6,570 bases of DNA from assembly GCA_946885665.1 (NCBI GenBank), contig CAMPGT010000223.1, positions 1 through 6,570 on the forward strand. Reading direction: 5' to 3'. Under the pieces are notes generated by a model. That model saw nothing but the letters and a program-made list of their open reading frames with translations. It made no database searches and was not told where the DNA came from. This document shows positions 1 to 6,162 of this stretch, piece after piece. Numbering within the stretch: the stretch's first letter is position 1; each line of letters opens with the position of its first letter. This DNA is from an uncultured Chitinophagaceae bacterium. GTDB lineage: Bacteria; Bacteroidota; Bacteroidia; Chitinophagales; Chitinophagaceae. Position numbers and translations under genes: made by a program.

Positions 1-18
1 TTTTAAGTTTTAAGTTTT
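1..18. repeat. Tandem heptamer repeat TTTTAAG at the window edge
   Basis: Two exact copies of TTTTAAG (1-7 and 8-14) are followed by a partial third copy, TTTT (15-18). The array begins at the first base of the window, so its real length cannot be seen. It lies in non-coding DNA ahead of the acyl-CoA ligase. AT-rich short tandem repeats of this sort occur between genes in Bacteroidota; no function is implied by the sequence. Confidence 0.5.
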
Positions 19-30
19 GCCCGAAGGGCA
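18..30. other. Short hairpin TGCCC-GAA-GGGCA
   Basis: A perfect 5-bp inverted repeat with a 3-base loop directly follows the TTTTAAG repeats. On the plus strand it is followed by a G-rich stretch and on the minus strand by A-rich sequence, so neither direction gives the T tract of an intrinsic terminator. It may belong to the same intergenic repeat as the heptamers. Function unknown. Confidence 0.35.
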
Positions 31-93
31 GGGGGCGGACAACCGGCAAACAGAGATGAACATTTTTATTTAAAAGGATATTTTGCTTATTTT

Positions 94-168
94 ATGGCAA
101 TCAACGACTCGATTGCCGATTATCGCTTGCTGATTGCCGACGCATCGATCCATCGCCCACAACCATGA
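94..168 (+). CDS. Doubtful 24-codon ORF overlapping the acyl-CoA ligase start
   Basis: ATG at 94 opens a 24-codon frame that stops at TGA 166-168, so it overlaps the ligase start (ATG 165-167) by ATGA, the usual geometry of translational coupling. The product would begin MAINDSIADYR and end RPQP. However, most of its length is the GATTGCCGA repeat, whose translation gives two similar segments (SIADYR and LIADAS). I recognise no leader-peptide logic such as a run of one amino acid. An AAAAGGA stretch at 72-78 lies too far upstream for a convincing ribosome binding site. It is most likely a chance ORF through repeat DNA, recorded because of the exact ATGA junction. Confidence 0.15.
   Translation: MAINDSIADYRLLIADASIHRPQP
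96..140. repeat. GATTGCCGA direct repeat with an upstream inverted copy
   Basis: GATTGCCGA occurs at 111-119 and again at 132-140. GGCAATC at 96-102 is the exact reverse complement of GATTGCC in both copies. The upstream copy could therefore pair with the first (8-base loop) or with the second (29-base loop), giving two mutually exclusive hairpins just ahead of the ligase gene. This resembles degenerate intergenic repeat DNA. Whether it acts in the leader of the transcript is unknown. Confidence 0.45.
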
Positions 169-1934
169 AACAACCCACACGACTCTTCGATTGCCTTGAA
201 TACCTCCTCGAAAAAGGAGACATCCCGGATTTGCTGGCCAGCAAGGAAAACGGTGCGTGGAAAACCTACAGCACCAGTGAAGTAAAACGCATGGCCGACG
301 AACTGACCGCCGGGTTTGCCGCACTGGGCATTGGATACGGCGACGGCTCAGAGGAAGGGCGCGACAAGATAGCCGTCATCAGCAGGAACTGCCCCGAGTG
401 GCTGATCCTCGACCTGGCTGTTCAGCAGGCAGGAGCCATACTGGTGCCGGTGTACCCCACCATCCACATCAACGAACTGGAATTCATATTCAATGACGCA
501 GCAGTAAAGTATGTGTTCGTATATGACCAGGACGGCCAGGAGAAAGTAGCCTCGATACGATCCAAAATCCCCACGGTGCGCGAAATCGTCACCTTCACCC
601 AGGTGCCGGGAGTGCGACACTGGCACACCCTGTTTTCGAGTGCAGCCGCTACATCGGCTAAGGATAATATCTCCGGCGAAGACATCGCCACCATCATTTA
701 CACTTCAGGCACCACGGGCAAGCCCAAAGGAGTGATGCTTTCTCATAACAACATTTTAAGCAACGTGATCGCGTGCATACCCTGTTTGCCATCCCAAAAA
801 TTGAAAGTGCTGAGCTTCCTTCCTCTCAATCATATATTTGAGCGGATGATATCCTATTTCTATCTCTACAAGGGCGCATCTATTTATTACGCAGAGAGCC
901 TCGAAAAAATAGCAGACAACCTGCGCGAGGTGCACACGAATTTTTTCACCACCGTTCCGCGCCTGCTCGAAAAAGTGTACGACAAAATCATGGCGAAGGG
1001 CGCCGACCTTACCGGAATAAAAAGAAAACTGTTTTTTTGGGCGCACGGGCTGGCCGAAAGGTTTGAGATCAACAAGAACATGGGCCCATGGTACAACTTG
1101 CAACTTGCCCTGGCCAACAAACTCATCTTCAGCAAATGGAGAGAGGCGCTCGGCAACAACATCCTCTGCATCGTGTCGGGTGGGGCCGCCTGCCAGGTGC
1201 GGCTCATCCGGATATTCACCGCCGCACGGCTCCCGATAATGGAGGGATACGGCCTCACCGAAACTTCGCCCGTCATCAGCGTCAACAGGTTCCAGGAAGA
1301 ACGCCGGATGTTTGGCACTGTTGGCCCTGTAATGGAAAACGTGGAAGTCAAAATAGCCGACGACGGCGAAGTGCTGTGCAAAGGCCCCAACATCATGATG
1401 GGTTATTACAAGCGCCCCGACCTTACCGCCGAAGTTATACGTGACGGATGGTTCTATACCGGCGACATCGGCACCATGGTGAACAATGAGTTCCTGAAAA
1501 TCACCGACAGGAAAAAAGAGATGTTCAAAACCAGCGGAGGAAAGTATGTGGCCCCGCTACCGATCGAAAACAAACTGAAGGAATCTGTTTACATCGAACA
1601 GGTAATGGTTGTGGGCGCCAATAAAAAATTCGTGGGCGCGCTGATCGTGCCCTCGTTCCCTAACCTGCGCGAGTGGGCGAAGAATGAGGGAATTACTGAG
1701 GGTCCCAACCAGGAGCTGATTAACCATCCCAAAGTAAAGGACCTCTACAGGGATCTCATCGAAACCTTCAACAAGTTTTTTAACCACGTTGAGCAGGTGA
1801 AAAGATTTGAACTGCTCCCTGTCGAATGGAGCATCGAAGGCGGAGAGATGACGCCGAAGCTCAGCATCAAACGAAAAGTGGTGATGGAAAAGAACAACGA
1901 CGCGATCGAACGGATATATATGACTGATAAATAA
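165..1934 (+). CDS. Long-chain fatty-acid--CoA ligase (AMP-forming synthetase family)
   Basis: This 589-residue enzyme is expected to activate long-chain fatty acids with ATP to acyl-adenylates and transfer them to CoA, feeding beta-oxidation or phospholipid synthesis. It is probably cytosolic and membrane-associated. The phosphate-binding loop YTSGTTGKPKG is at residues 179-189, the adenylate motif EGYGLTET at 360-367, the ribose-binding aspartate in YTGDIG at about 434, and the hinge/FACS region DRKKEMFKTSGGK at 448-460. The length matches FadD15-like bacterial ligases. The start ATG at 165 gives the usual family N-terminus (TRLFDCLEYLL) and has no Shine-Dalgarno sequence, as is common in Bacteroidota. 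One point to note is the C-terminal lysine motif, which reads MTPKLSIKRK (562-571), so the lysine expected in a TPTxKxKR-type motif is displaced. The exact substrate cannot be read from the sequence, so no gene symbol is assigned. Confidence 0.93.
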   Translation: MKQPTRLFDCLEYLLEKGDIPDLLASKENGAWKTYSTSEVKRMADELTAGFAALGIGYGDGSEEGRDKIAVISRNCPEWLILDLAVQQAGAILVPVYPTIHINELEFIFNDAAVKYVFVYDQDGQEKVASIRSKIPTVREIVTFTQVPGVRHWHTLFSSAAATSAKDNISGEDIATIIYTSGTTGKPKGVMLSHNNILSNVIACIPCLPSQKLKVLSFLPLNHIFERMISYFYLYKGASIYYAESLEKIADNLREVHTNFFTTVPRLLEKVYDKIMAKGADLTGIKRKLFFWAHGLAERFEINKNMGPWYNLQLALANKLIFSKWREALGNNILCIVSGGAACQVRLIRIFTAARLPIMEGYGLTETSPVISVNRFQEERRMFGTVGPVMENVEVKIADDGEVLCKGPNIMMGYYKRPDLTAEVIRDGWFYTGDIGTMVNNEFLKITDRKKEMFKTSGGKYVAPLPIENKLKESVYIEQVMVVGANKKFVGALIVPSFPNLREWAKNEGITEGPNQELINHPKVKDLYRDLIETFNKFFNHVEQVKRFELLPVEWSIEGGEMTPKLSIKRKVVMEKNNDAIERIYMTDK

Positions 1935-1970
1935 AGTGTATTTGATTATCTTGCCCTATAAAAAAGGTTT

Positions 1971-2846
1971 ATGCTCAAATCGATGACTGGCTTTGGAAGA
2001 ATGGAAAGATCGGTAGGCGACAAAACGTTTCTGATAGATATCAAGTCACTTAACGGCAAGCAGTTTGAACTTAACCTGAAGATGCCCGCATTTCTAAAGC
2101 CCTTTGAATTCGAGATAAGGAACATACTTTCAAAGAATCTTAACCGCGGATCGATCGACTGTACCATCAGCCTAAAGGAAACAGGTTCGGCAAAGCCTGT
2201 AAGCATCAATACCAATCTCGCAAAGGCATATTTCAAACCCATATCCGAATTATCGGAGGCCCTCAAACTGGATTCGGCACATGTTTTAAGCACGCTGCTG
2301 AAGCTTCCGGAAGTGATCACCCCTACCGGCGAAACACTGACGGACGACGAATGGAAAGAGTTCCAGTCGGTATTGATCTCGGCAATCGATGAACTGAACA
2401 GTCATCGCACTGAAGAAGGAAAATCATTGCAGGTTGACCTTGTGTTGAGAATCGCGAACATCCTGAAGCACCAGGAGGCCATCAGCGTATTGGAACCGCG
2501 GCGCAAGATCAAAATAAAGGAAGGCCTGGTAAAGATCCTCGAAGAAAACGTGGGCAAGGAAAATTATGACAGCAACCGCCTGGAGCAGGAAATCATCTAC
2601 TACATCGAGAAAATCGATCTCAGCGAAGAGCAGGTACGACTTAAAAATCATTGCGAATACTTTATGACGATCATATCGGATCCCGACGAAGGAAAAGGCA
2701 AGAAGCTTTCTTTCATCCTCCAGGAAATAGGCCGCGAAATCAACACCACCGGGGCAAAGGCATACGATTCCGACATCCAAAAATGCGTGGTGCTCATGAA
2801 GGATGAACTGGAAAAAGCGAAAGAGCAGGTATTAAACGTTCTGTAA
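1971..2846 (+). CDS. YicC-family endoribonuclease
   Basis: This 291-residue protein has both hallmarks of the YicC family: the N-terminal SMTGFGR signature (residues 4-10) and a C-terminal domain with GKKLSFILQEIGREINTTG followed by a helical DIQKCVVLMKDELEKAKEQ tail. E. coli YicC is an endoribonuclease linked to small-RNA turnover; that activity is inferred here by family. The length is normal. ATG 1971 is preferred to the in-frame ATG at 1983 because family members usually have a few residues before SMTGFG, and an AAGG lies just upstream. The gene follows the ligase after 36 bp and ends 2 bp before gldH, so it is probably cotranscribed with gldH. The guanylate kinase gene that often follows yicC in bacteria is not here. 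Confidence 0.93.
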   Translation: MLKSMTGFGRMERSVGDKTFLIDIKSLNGKQFELNLKMPAFLKPFEFEIRNILSKNLNRGSIDCTISLKETGSAKPVSINTNLAKAYFKPISELSEALKLDSAHVLSTLLKLPEVITPTGETLTDDEWKEFQSVLISAIDELNSHRTEEGKSLQVDLVLRIANILKHQEAISVLEPRRKIKIKEGLVKILEENVGKENYDSNRLEQEIIYYIEKIDLSEEQVRLKNHCEYFMTIISDPDEGKGKKLSFILQEIGREINTTGAKAYDSDIQKCVVLMKDELEKAKEQVLNVL

Positions 2847-2848
2847 AA

Positions 2849-3331
2849 ATGTTCCTTAAAAGAATACGACTTCTATTACTATTTGCCGCCGTTGTGTTGG
2901 GCACGCAGTCGTGCCTCAACATAGATGTATTCGAAAAGAACGTCAGCATTCCCAACCACGAATGGACCAGCGATTTTAAGCCCGAGATAAAATTTGAGAT
3001 AACAGACACGACAGCCTTATACAACATCTACCTTGTACTGCGGCATACCAATGCCTACAGGTACAACAATATTTGGCTGAATGTTTATGTGCAGCAACCC
3101 GGCGACAGCATCCACCGCGAGCGTCTCGACCTCAGGCTCGCCACCGACGACAATGGCTGGCTGGGAAGCGGCATGGACGATATATACGAACACCGTATCC
3201 TTATCAACCGCGGGCAACCGCTCCAATTTAAAAAATCCGGCGAATACACATTCCGCCTCGAACACATCATGCGTGAAGAACCGCTGCAATATGTGATGAA
3301 TGTTGGAATACGGGTCGAGAAGGTAAAGTAA
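2849..3331 (+). CDS. gldH: Gliding motility lipoprotein GldH
   Basis: This 160-residue lipoprotein has the GldH signature directly after its signal sequence: DVFEKNVSIPNHEW (about 26-39), then YNIYLVLRHTNAYRYNNIWLN (about 58-78) and a PGD motif. The N-terminus has basic residues (KRIR), a hydrophobic stretch (8-18) and a relaxed lipobox TQSC with the lipidated cysteine at about 22. In Flavobacterium johnsoniae GldH is required for gliding and is associated with the machinery that also serves type IX secretion. GldH is also kept in non-gliding Bacteroidota, so motility of this organism is not proven. No acidic run follows the cysteine, which gives no support for surface export. It begins 2 bp after yicC. 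Transcriptional coupling is likely. Confidence 0.9.
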   Translation: MFLKRIRLLLLFAAVVLGTQSCLNIDVFEKNVSIPNHEWTSDFKPEIKFEITDTTALYNIYLVLRHTNAYRYNNIWLNVYVQQPGDSIHRERLDLRLATDDNGWLGSGMDDIYEHRILINRGQPLQFKKSGEYTFRLEHIMREEPLQYVMNVGIRVEKVK

Positions 3332-3357
3332 GGATCTGAACAATTAATCTGGGATCC

Positions 3358-3975
3358 ATGCAAGTAAAAAAACGCGTTCTGCTGATCACCATCGTTTACT
3401 GGGTGTTTCTTGTGTATATCCTTGCCGCGCTGGTGTTTTGGTTTTTTGAACTGAACCAGCAGAACGTGCAGATGACGGATTACAGGCTGAATGAACTCAA
3501 GAAAGATGACTTTCAATACGATCAGCAGTTAAAAAGTATTGAAGAGGAGAAGAGAAGAAAAACAACGCAGTACATTTCGGAAGGGGCCACCTTTATGGCG
3601 CTGATCATACTCGGCGCAATCTTCATGTACCGGGCGGTGCGAAGGCAGTTTGCACACCAGCGGCAGCAGGAAAATTTCATGATGGCCATCACACACGAAT
3701 TGAAAACACCGATAGCGGTGGCCAAGCTGAATCTTGAAACGTTAATGAAGCACCCGCTGGACGAAGCAAAGCGACAGAAGCTCATTAACATGACGCTGCA
3801 GGAAACGAACCGGCTGAATATTCTGGCCAGTAATATTCTTGTGTCGGCACAGCTTGAATCAGGAAGGACAAACACCAAAGAGGAACTCAATTTTTCGGAC
3901 CTCGTGCTCGGCAGCATTAACGATTTTAAAAACCGTTTCCCAGACAGGCAGTGGAACGTCCGGGTCAGCGACTAA
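3358..3975 (+). CDS. Histidine kinase N-terminal half: two TM helices plus HisKA
   Basis: As written, translation from ATG 3358 gives 205 residues ending at TAA 3973-3975. The product would hold both membrane helices and a complete HisKA dimerisation/phospho-acceptor domain with its conserved histidine (ITHELKTP, His about 113), but no ATP-binding domain. It could not phosphorylate itself. At most it could serve as a substrate for the separate ATPase fragment or act as a dominant-negative or phosphatase-type form. This is the N-terminal part of the interrupted kinase, listed because it is the ORF actually open from the start codon. Confidence 0.55.
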   Translation: MQVKKRVLLITIVYWVFLVYILAALVFWFFELNQQNVQMTDYRLNELKKDDFQYDQQLKSIEEEKRRKTTQYISEGATFMALIILGAIFMYRAVRRQFAHQRQQENFMMAITHELKTPIAVAKLNLETLMKHPLDEAKRQKLINMTLQETNRLNILASNILVSAQLESGRTNTKEELNFSDLVLGSINDFKNRFPDRQWNVRVSD

Positions 3976-3999
3976 GAAGATCTAACCGGCGTTTCGTTT

Positions 4000-4335
4000 T
4001 TGTTGCAGATCATGGTCAACAATCTCCTCGAAAACGCAGTGAAATATTCACCGGCCGGTTCGACAATCACCTGCATGCTTACGAAAGAAAATCACTTCAT
4101 CACGCTTAAAATTGCCGATGAAGGATTCGGGATCCCCGCGGAAGAGAAAGTCAATATCTTTCAAAAATTTTATCGCATAGGCAGCGAGCAGACGCGGTCG
4201 GCAAAAGGTACCGGCCTCGGTTTGTATCTTTGCAAGAAAATAGCCCAGGATCATCATGCGGTGATCAGGGTGGATGATAATTCGCCGAAAGGCTCCATTT
4301 TTACCGTCAGGTTTCACAAAAGGCCAGAAGATTAA
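4000..4335 (+). CDS. Histidine kinase C-terminal half: HATPase_c domain
   Basis: This is the same reading frame as the upstream half, resuming after TAA 3973-3975. It holds a complete HATPase_c catalytic core: N-box (NNLLENAVKYS), G1 (DEGFGIP), F-box and G2 (GTGLGLYLCKK). If translated on its own it would need reinitiation at TTG 4000 or ATG 4012. Neither has a clear ribosome binding site, and both begin inside the first helix leading into the N-box, a poor place for a natural N-terminus. It is therefore best viewed as the distal part of the interrupted kinase rather than as a separate gene. The stop at 4333-4335 lies 8 bp before the response regulator. Confidence 0.4.
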   Translation: MLQIMVNNLLENAVKYSPAGSTITCMLTKENHFITLKIADEGFGIPAEEKVNIFQKFYRIGSEQTRSAKGTGLGLYLCKKIAQDHHAVIRVDDNSPKGSIFTVRFHKRPED

Positions 4336-4343
4336 TCGCAGGT

Positions 4344-5048
4344 ATGCCATCAAACAGACTTTCCATTTTACTGGTGGAGGATGAAGAAAACCTCCATGAC
4401 GCGCTCAAACTGAACCTCGAACTCGAAGGTTATGAGATCACTTCCGCATTCGACGGGCAGGAGGCGCTGAACAAACTGGAACAGGAATATTTCGACCTTA
4501 TCATCATGGACGTGATGCTGCCCGGTCTCGACGGCATCAGCGTTACTGAAAACATCAGGCTCCAGAACAACGAGGTGCCCATTCTCATTTTAAGTGCAAA
4601 GAATACCAGCGCCGACCGCGTTACCGGTTTGAAAAAAGGCGCCGACGACTACCTCACCAAACCATTTAACCTGGAAGAACTGCTGCTGCGCGTGCAAAAG
4701 CTGATCGACAAGAACAAGAAGATGCAGGACAAAGATTCGGTGGGCGACGTTTACAAGTTTGGCAAAAATACAGTCGATTTTAAGGCGCAGGAAGTGTTGA
4801 CGCGGAAAGGCGAGCGCCTGCAGATCAGCAAGAAAGAAGCGATGCTCCTAAAGCTGTTGATAGAAAACAAAAATGATGTGGTTCCGCGCGAAAAAATTCT
4901 TCAGTCGGTTTGGGGATATAACGTTTACCCCACCACCCGCACGATAGATAATTTCATTCTCAACTTCAGAAAATATTTTGAAGAAGACAGCCGCAATCCA
5001 AAATTCTTTCATTCGGTAAGAGGAGTGGGCTACAAGTACACGGAATAA
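4344..5048 (+). CDS. OmpR/PhoB-family response regulator transcription factor
   Basis: This 234-residue DNA-binding regulator is the partner of the adjacent kinase. The receiver domain (about 6-120) has the acidic pocket VEDEE (Glu12/Asp13), the phospho-acceptor Asp56 in LIIMDVMLPGLDG, the Ser84 switch position in LILSAK, Tyr103 and the conserved Lys106 in YLTKPF. After a lysine-rich linker (about 121-130), the winged-helix trans_reg_C domain (about 135-232) includes LTRKGE, the ISKKEAMLLKLL helix, the recognition-helix region TRTIDNFILNFRKYF and the terminal wing FFHSVRGVGYKY. All key residues and the length are normal, so the regulator looks functional even though the kinase frame is broken. 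It could then depend on cross-talk or another phosphodonor. Targets cannot be deduced. Confidence 0.93.
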   Translation: MPSNRLSILLVEDEENLHDALKLNLELEGYEITSAFDGQEALNKLEQEYFDLIIMDVMLPGLDGISVTENIRLQNNEVPILILSAKNTSADRVTGLKKGADDYLTKPFNLEELLLRVQKLIDKNKKMQDKDSVGDVYKFGKNTVDFKAQEVLTRKGERLQISKKEAMLLKLLIENKNDVVPREKILQSVWGYNVYPTTRTIDNFILNFRKYFEEDSRNPKFFHSVRGVGYKYTE

Positions 5049-5061
5049 AAGCTTAGCTTTT
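5047..5061. terminator. Possible weak bidirectional terminator at the convergent junction
   Basis: AAAAGC (5047-5052) and GCTTTT (5056-5061) form a perfect inverted repeat around TTA. It spans the stop codons of the response regulator (TAA 5046-5048) and the BatD-like gene (TAA on the minus strand, 5053-5055). Each strand reads A-run, short stem, T-run, a layout suited to termination in both directions between convergent genes. The stem has only two G-C pairs, so intrinsic termination would be weak. Confidence 0.3.
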
Positions 5062-6162
5062 CTTCGCCGGCTTTTTCACCGCCAGGAAAATGATCACTCC
5101 CGCAATGATGATGGCAATGGCGCCAAAATAATAATAGTGCAGCGGCGCAGGCGGCGCCTTCGTCACGATATTCTGCTGAATGTTGCTTTTGCTTTCCGTT
5201 TCGGCAACGGTGTAACTTACCGGCAACGTCTCCGCGGTTTTATAAGATTTGGAAGAGGGATCGAAGAAGGAAAACTTTACCGGCGGAATGGTGAACACGC
5301 CGGGTTTGTTATTGGCCACGGTATATTCGAACGTCTTCATGCCCGATAAAGGAAACTCATACTTGTTCACTTGTTCGCTGACCGAAGGCCCCGATACCTG
5401 GACGCCGATGGGCCAGGTGATCTTCGGATCGGTGATCAACGGAAAATTTCCTGAACCGCCCACCAGCAATTTAATGATGACGGGCTCATGCAATGCCACG
5501 GCGCTGTCTTCGACCACCAGCCGTACACTGAATTCGCCCACGGCGCCGGTAAAATCCTCGGGCTGCGACTCAATGGGCAATGGATCAACGTGCACGTTCA
5601 CAACGGGACTCCGGAACACAAGCTGCCGCTGCAAAGCGGGATCAGTGTCTCTTTTCCTGAATAGGTTGTGAAGGCGCATGCCTTTTTTGCCGTCGCCTGC
5701 ACTTCTTAAATGAATGACGCTTTCTACTTCGGCCGGTTCGATTTCATAATCGCCGGCGAGGATCGGGAACAGTTGGACCTTCCTGATGAGGTGAACATAA
5801 TAATAATTACCATTGTATTTTTCAACGTCGGGCTGATTGCTGTAGGCATCCACCATTTCGGTAACACTGAATCCGCTGAGCGACGGTCGTTTTAGCACCT
5901 GTGAATTCGCATCGAGCCGCGAATAGGCCTTGAACACAGCCATGATGTTTTCTCCCGCAAAGCATCTTTGCTTACTGACCTCGGCTGTCAGAAAAAAATT
6001 CTTCCTGATCTTTTCATCTATGTTCTCACCCGTGCGCACTTCGCTCTGGTCCTCTACAGCATTGTACAGGTCCGCCATTTCGCGCTGCGACCTGTTCTGC
6101 GCGGCCAGTTGCAGTACGGCCATCATGCAGAAAGTTGACAATATGAGCCTGTAAGCATTCAT
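5053..6162 (-). CDS. BatD-like membrane-anchored protein, short form
   Basis: This 369-residue protein has an N-terminal signal peptide (hydrophobic about 5-20, likely cleavage after LAAQ), a large extracytoplasmic region and one C-terminal membrane helix (about 344-362, YYYFGAIAIIIAGVIIFLAV) ending in a short basic tail. BatD features are visible: FFLTAEVSKQRCFAGENI (about 56-73), followed by a PSLSGF segment (about 93-98), and the second module TGAVGEFSVRL (about 205-215) with VGGSGNFPLI (about 234-243). In Bacteroidota, BatD proteins are encoded with MoxR ATPase, DUF58 and VWA-domain Bat proteins and are linked, with limited evidence, to aerotolerance and stress. None of those partners is in this window. 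As I recall, full-length BatD is nearer 550-600 residues, so this is a short or orphan paralogue. The start ATG (6160-6162) overlaps the upstream SDR stop by ATGA. Confidence 0.75.
   Translation of the reverse strand: MNAYRLILSTFCMMAVLQLAAQNRSQREMADLYNAVEDQSEVRTGENIDEKIRKNFFLTAEVSKQRCFAGENIMAVFKAYSRLDANSQVLKRPSLSGFSVTEMVDAYSNQPDVEKYNGNYYYVHLIRKVQLFPILAGDYEIEPAEVESVIHLRSAGDGKKGMRLHNLFRKRDTDPALQRQLVFRSPVVNVHVDPLPIESQPEDFTGAVGEFSVRLVVEDSAVALHEPVIIKLLVGGSGNFPLITDPKITWPIGVQVSGPSVSEQVNKYEFPLSGMKTFEYTVANNKPGVFTIPPVKFSFFDPSSKSYKTAETLPVSYTVAETESKSNIQQNIVTKAPPAPLHYYYFGAIAIIIAGVIIFLAVKKPAKKS

Larger units (their letters stand above)
3358..4335 (+). pseudogene. Sensor histidine kinase interrupted by one in-frame TAA
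   Basis: Read as one frame, this is a membrane histidine kinase of about 325 codons with a single internal stop (TAA 3973-3975, codon 206). Domains in order: transmembrane helix (about 7-30), a short charged periplasmic or coiled-coil stretch of roughly 45 residues with no recognisable sensor domain, a second transmembrane helix (about 76-92), HisKA with the H-box FMMAITHELKTP (phospho-acceptor His at about 113), then after the stop the N-box NNLLENAVKYS (221-231), G1 box DEGFGIP (254-260), an F-box FQKFYR and G2 box GTGLGLYLCKK (284-294). Every catalytic motif is intact and no frame change occurs, so the only lesion is the stop. It lies 26 bp after gldH and 8 bp before its partner regulator. 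It could be a recent nonsense mutation, a base-call error or a split kinase; the sequence alone cannot decide. Confidence 0.75.

Noticed and set aside
18..30. Hairpin read as an intrinsic terminator of an upstream gene
   Set aside because: No T tract follows the stem on either strand, and the plus-strand side is G-rich.
887..1396. 169-codon ORF on the minus strand
   Set aside because: It lies wholly inside the acyl-CoA ligase, whose motifs cover the same bases. Its translation shows no recognisable domain.
1937..1944. TGTATTTG as a Bacteroidota -7 promoter element ahead of yicC
   Set aside because: It matches the TAnnTTTG consensus at seven of eight positions, but no TTG lies at the expected distance upstream, and the 36-bp gap fits read-through from the ligase gene.
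3085..3516. 143-codon minus-strand ORF across the gldH/kinase junction
   Set aside because: It is antisense to two recognised genes and has no domain or plausible start context.
3973..3975. TAA read as an amino acid (genetic code reassignment)
   Set aside because: TAA is used as the true stop of the ligase, yicC, gldH, the response regulator and the BatD-like gene here, so genome-wide recoding of TAA is not supported.
3358..4335. Kinase broken by a frameshift or programmed frameshifting
   Set aside because: Both halves are in the same frame (3358 and 4000 differ by a multiple of three), and the codons between them continue the protein. No frame change is needed.
5249..5671. 140-codon ORF on the plus strand
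   Set aside because: It is antisense to the BatD-like gene, has a low-complexity Ser/Thr-rich translation and no family features, so it is a shadow.
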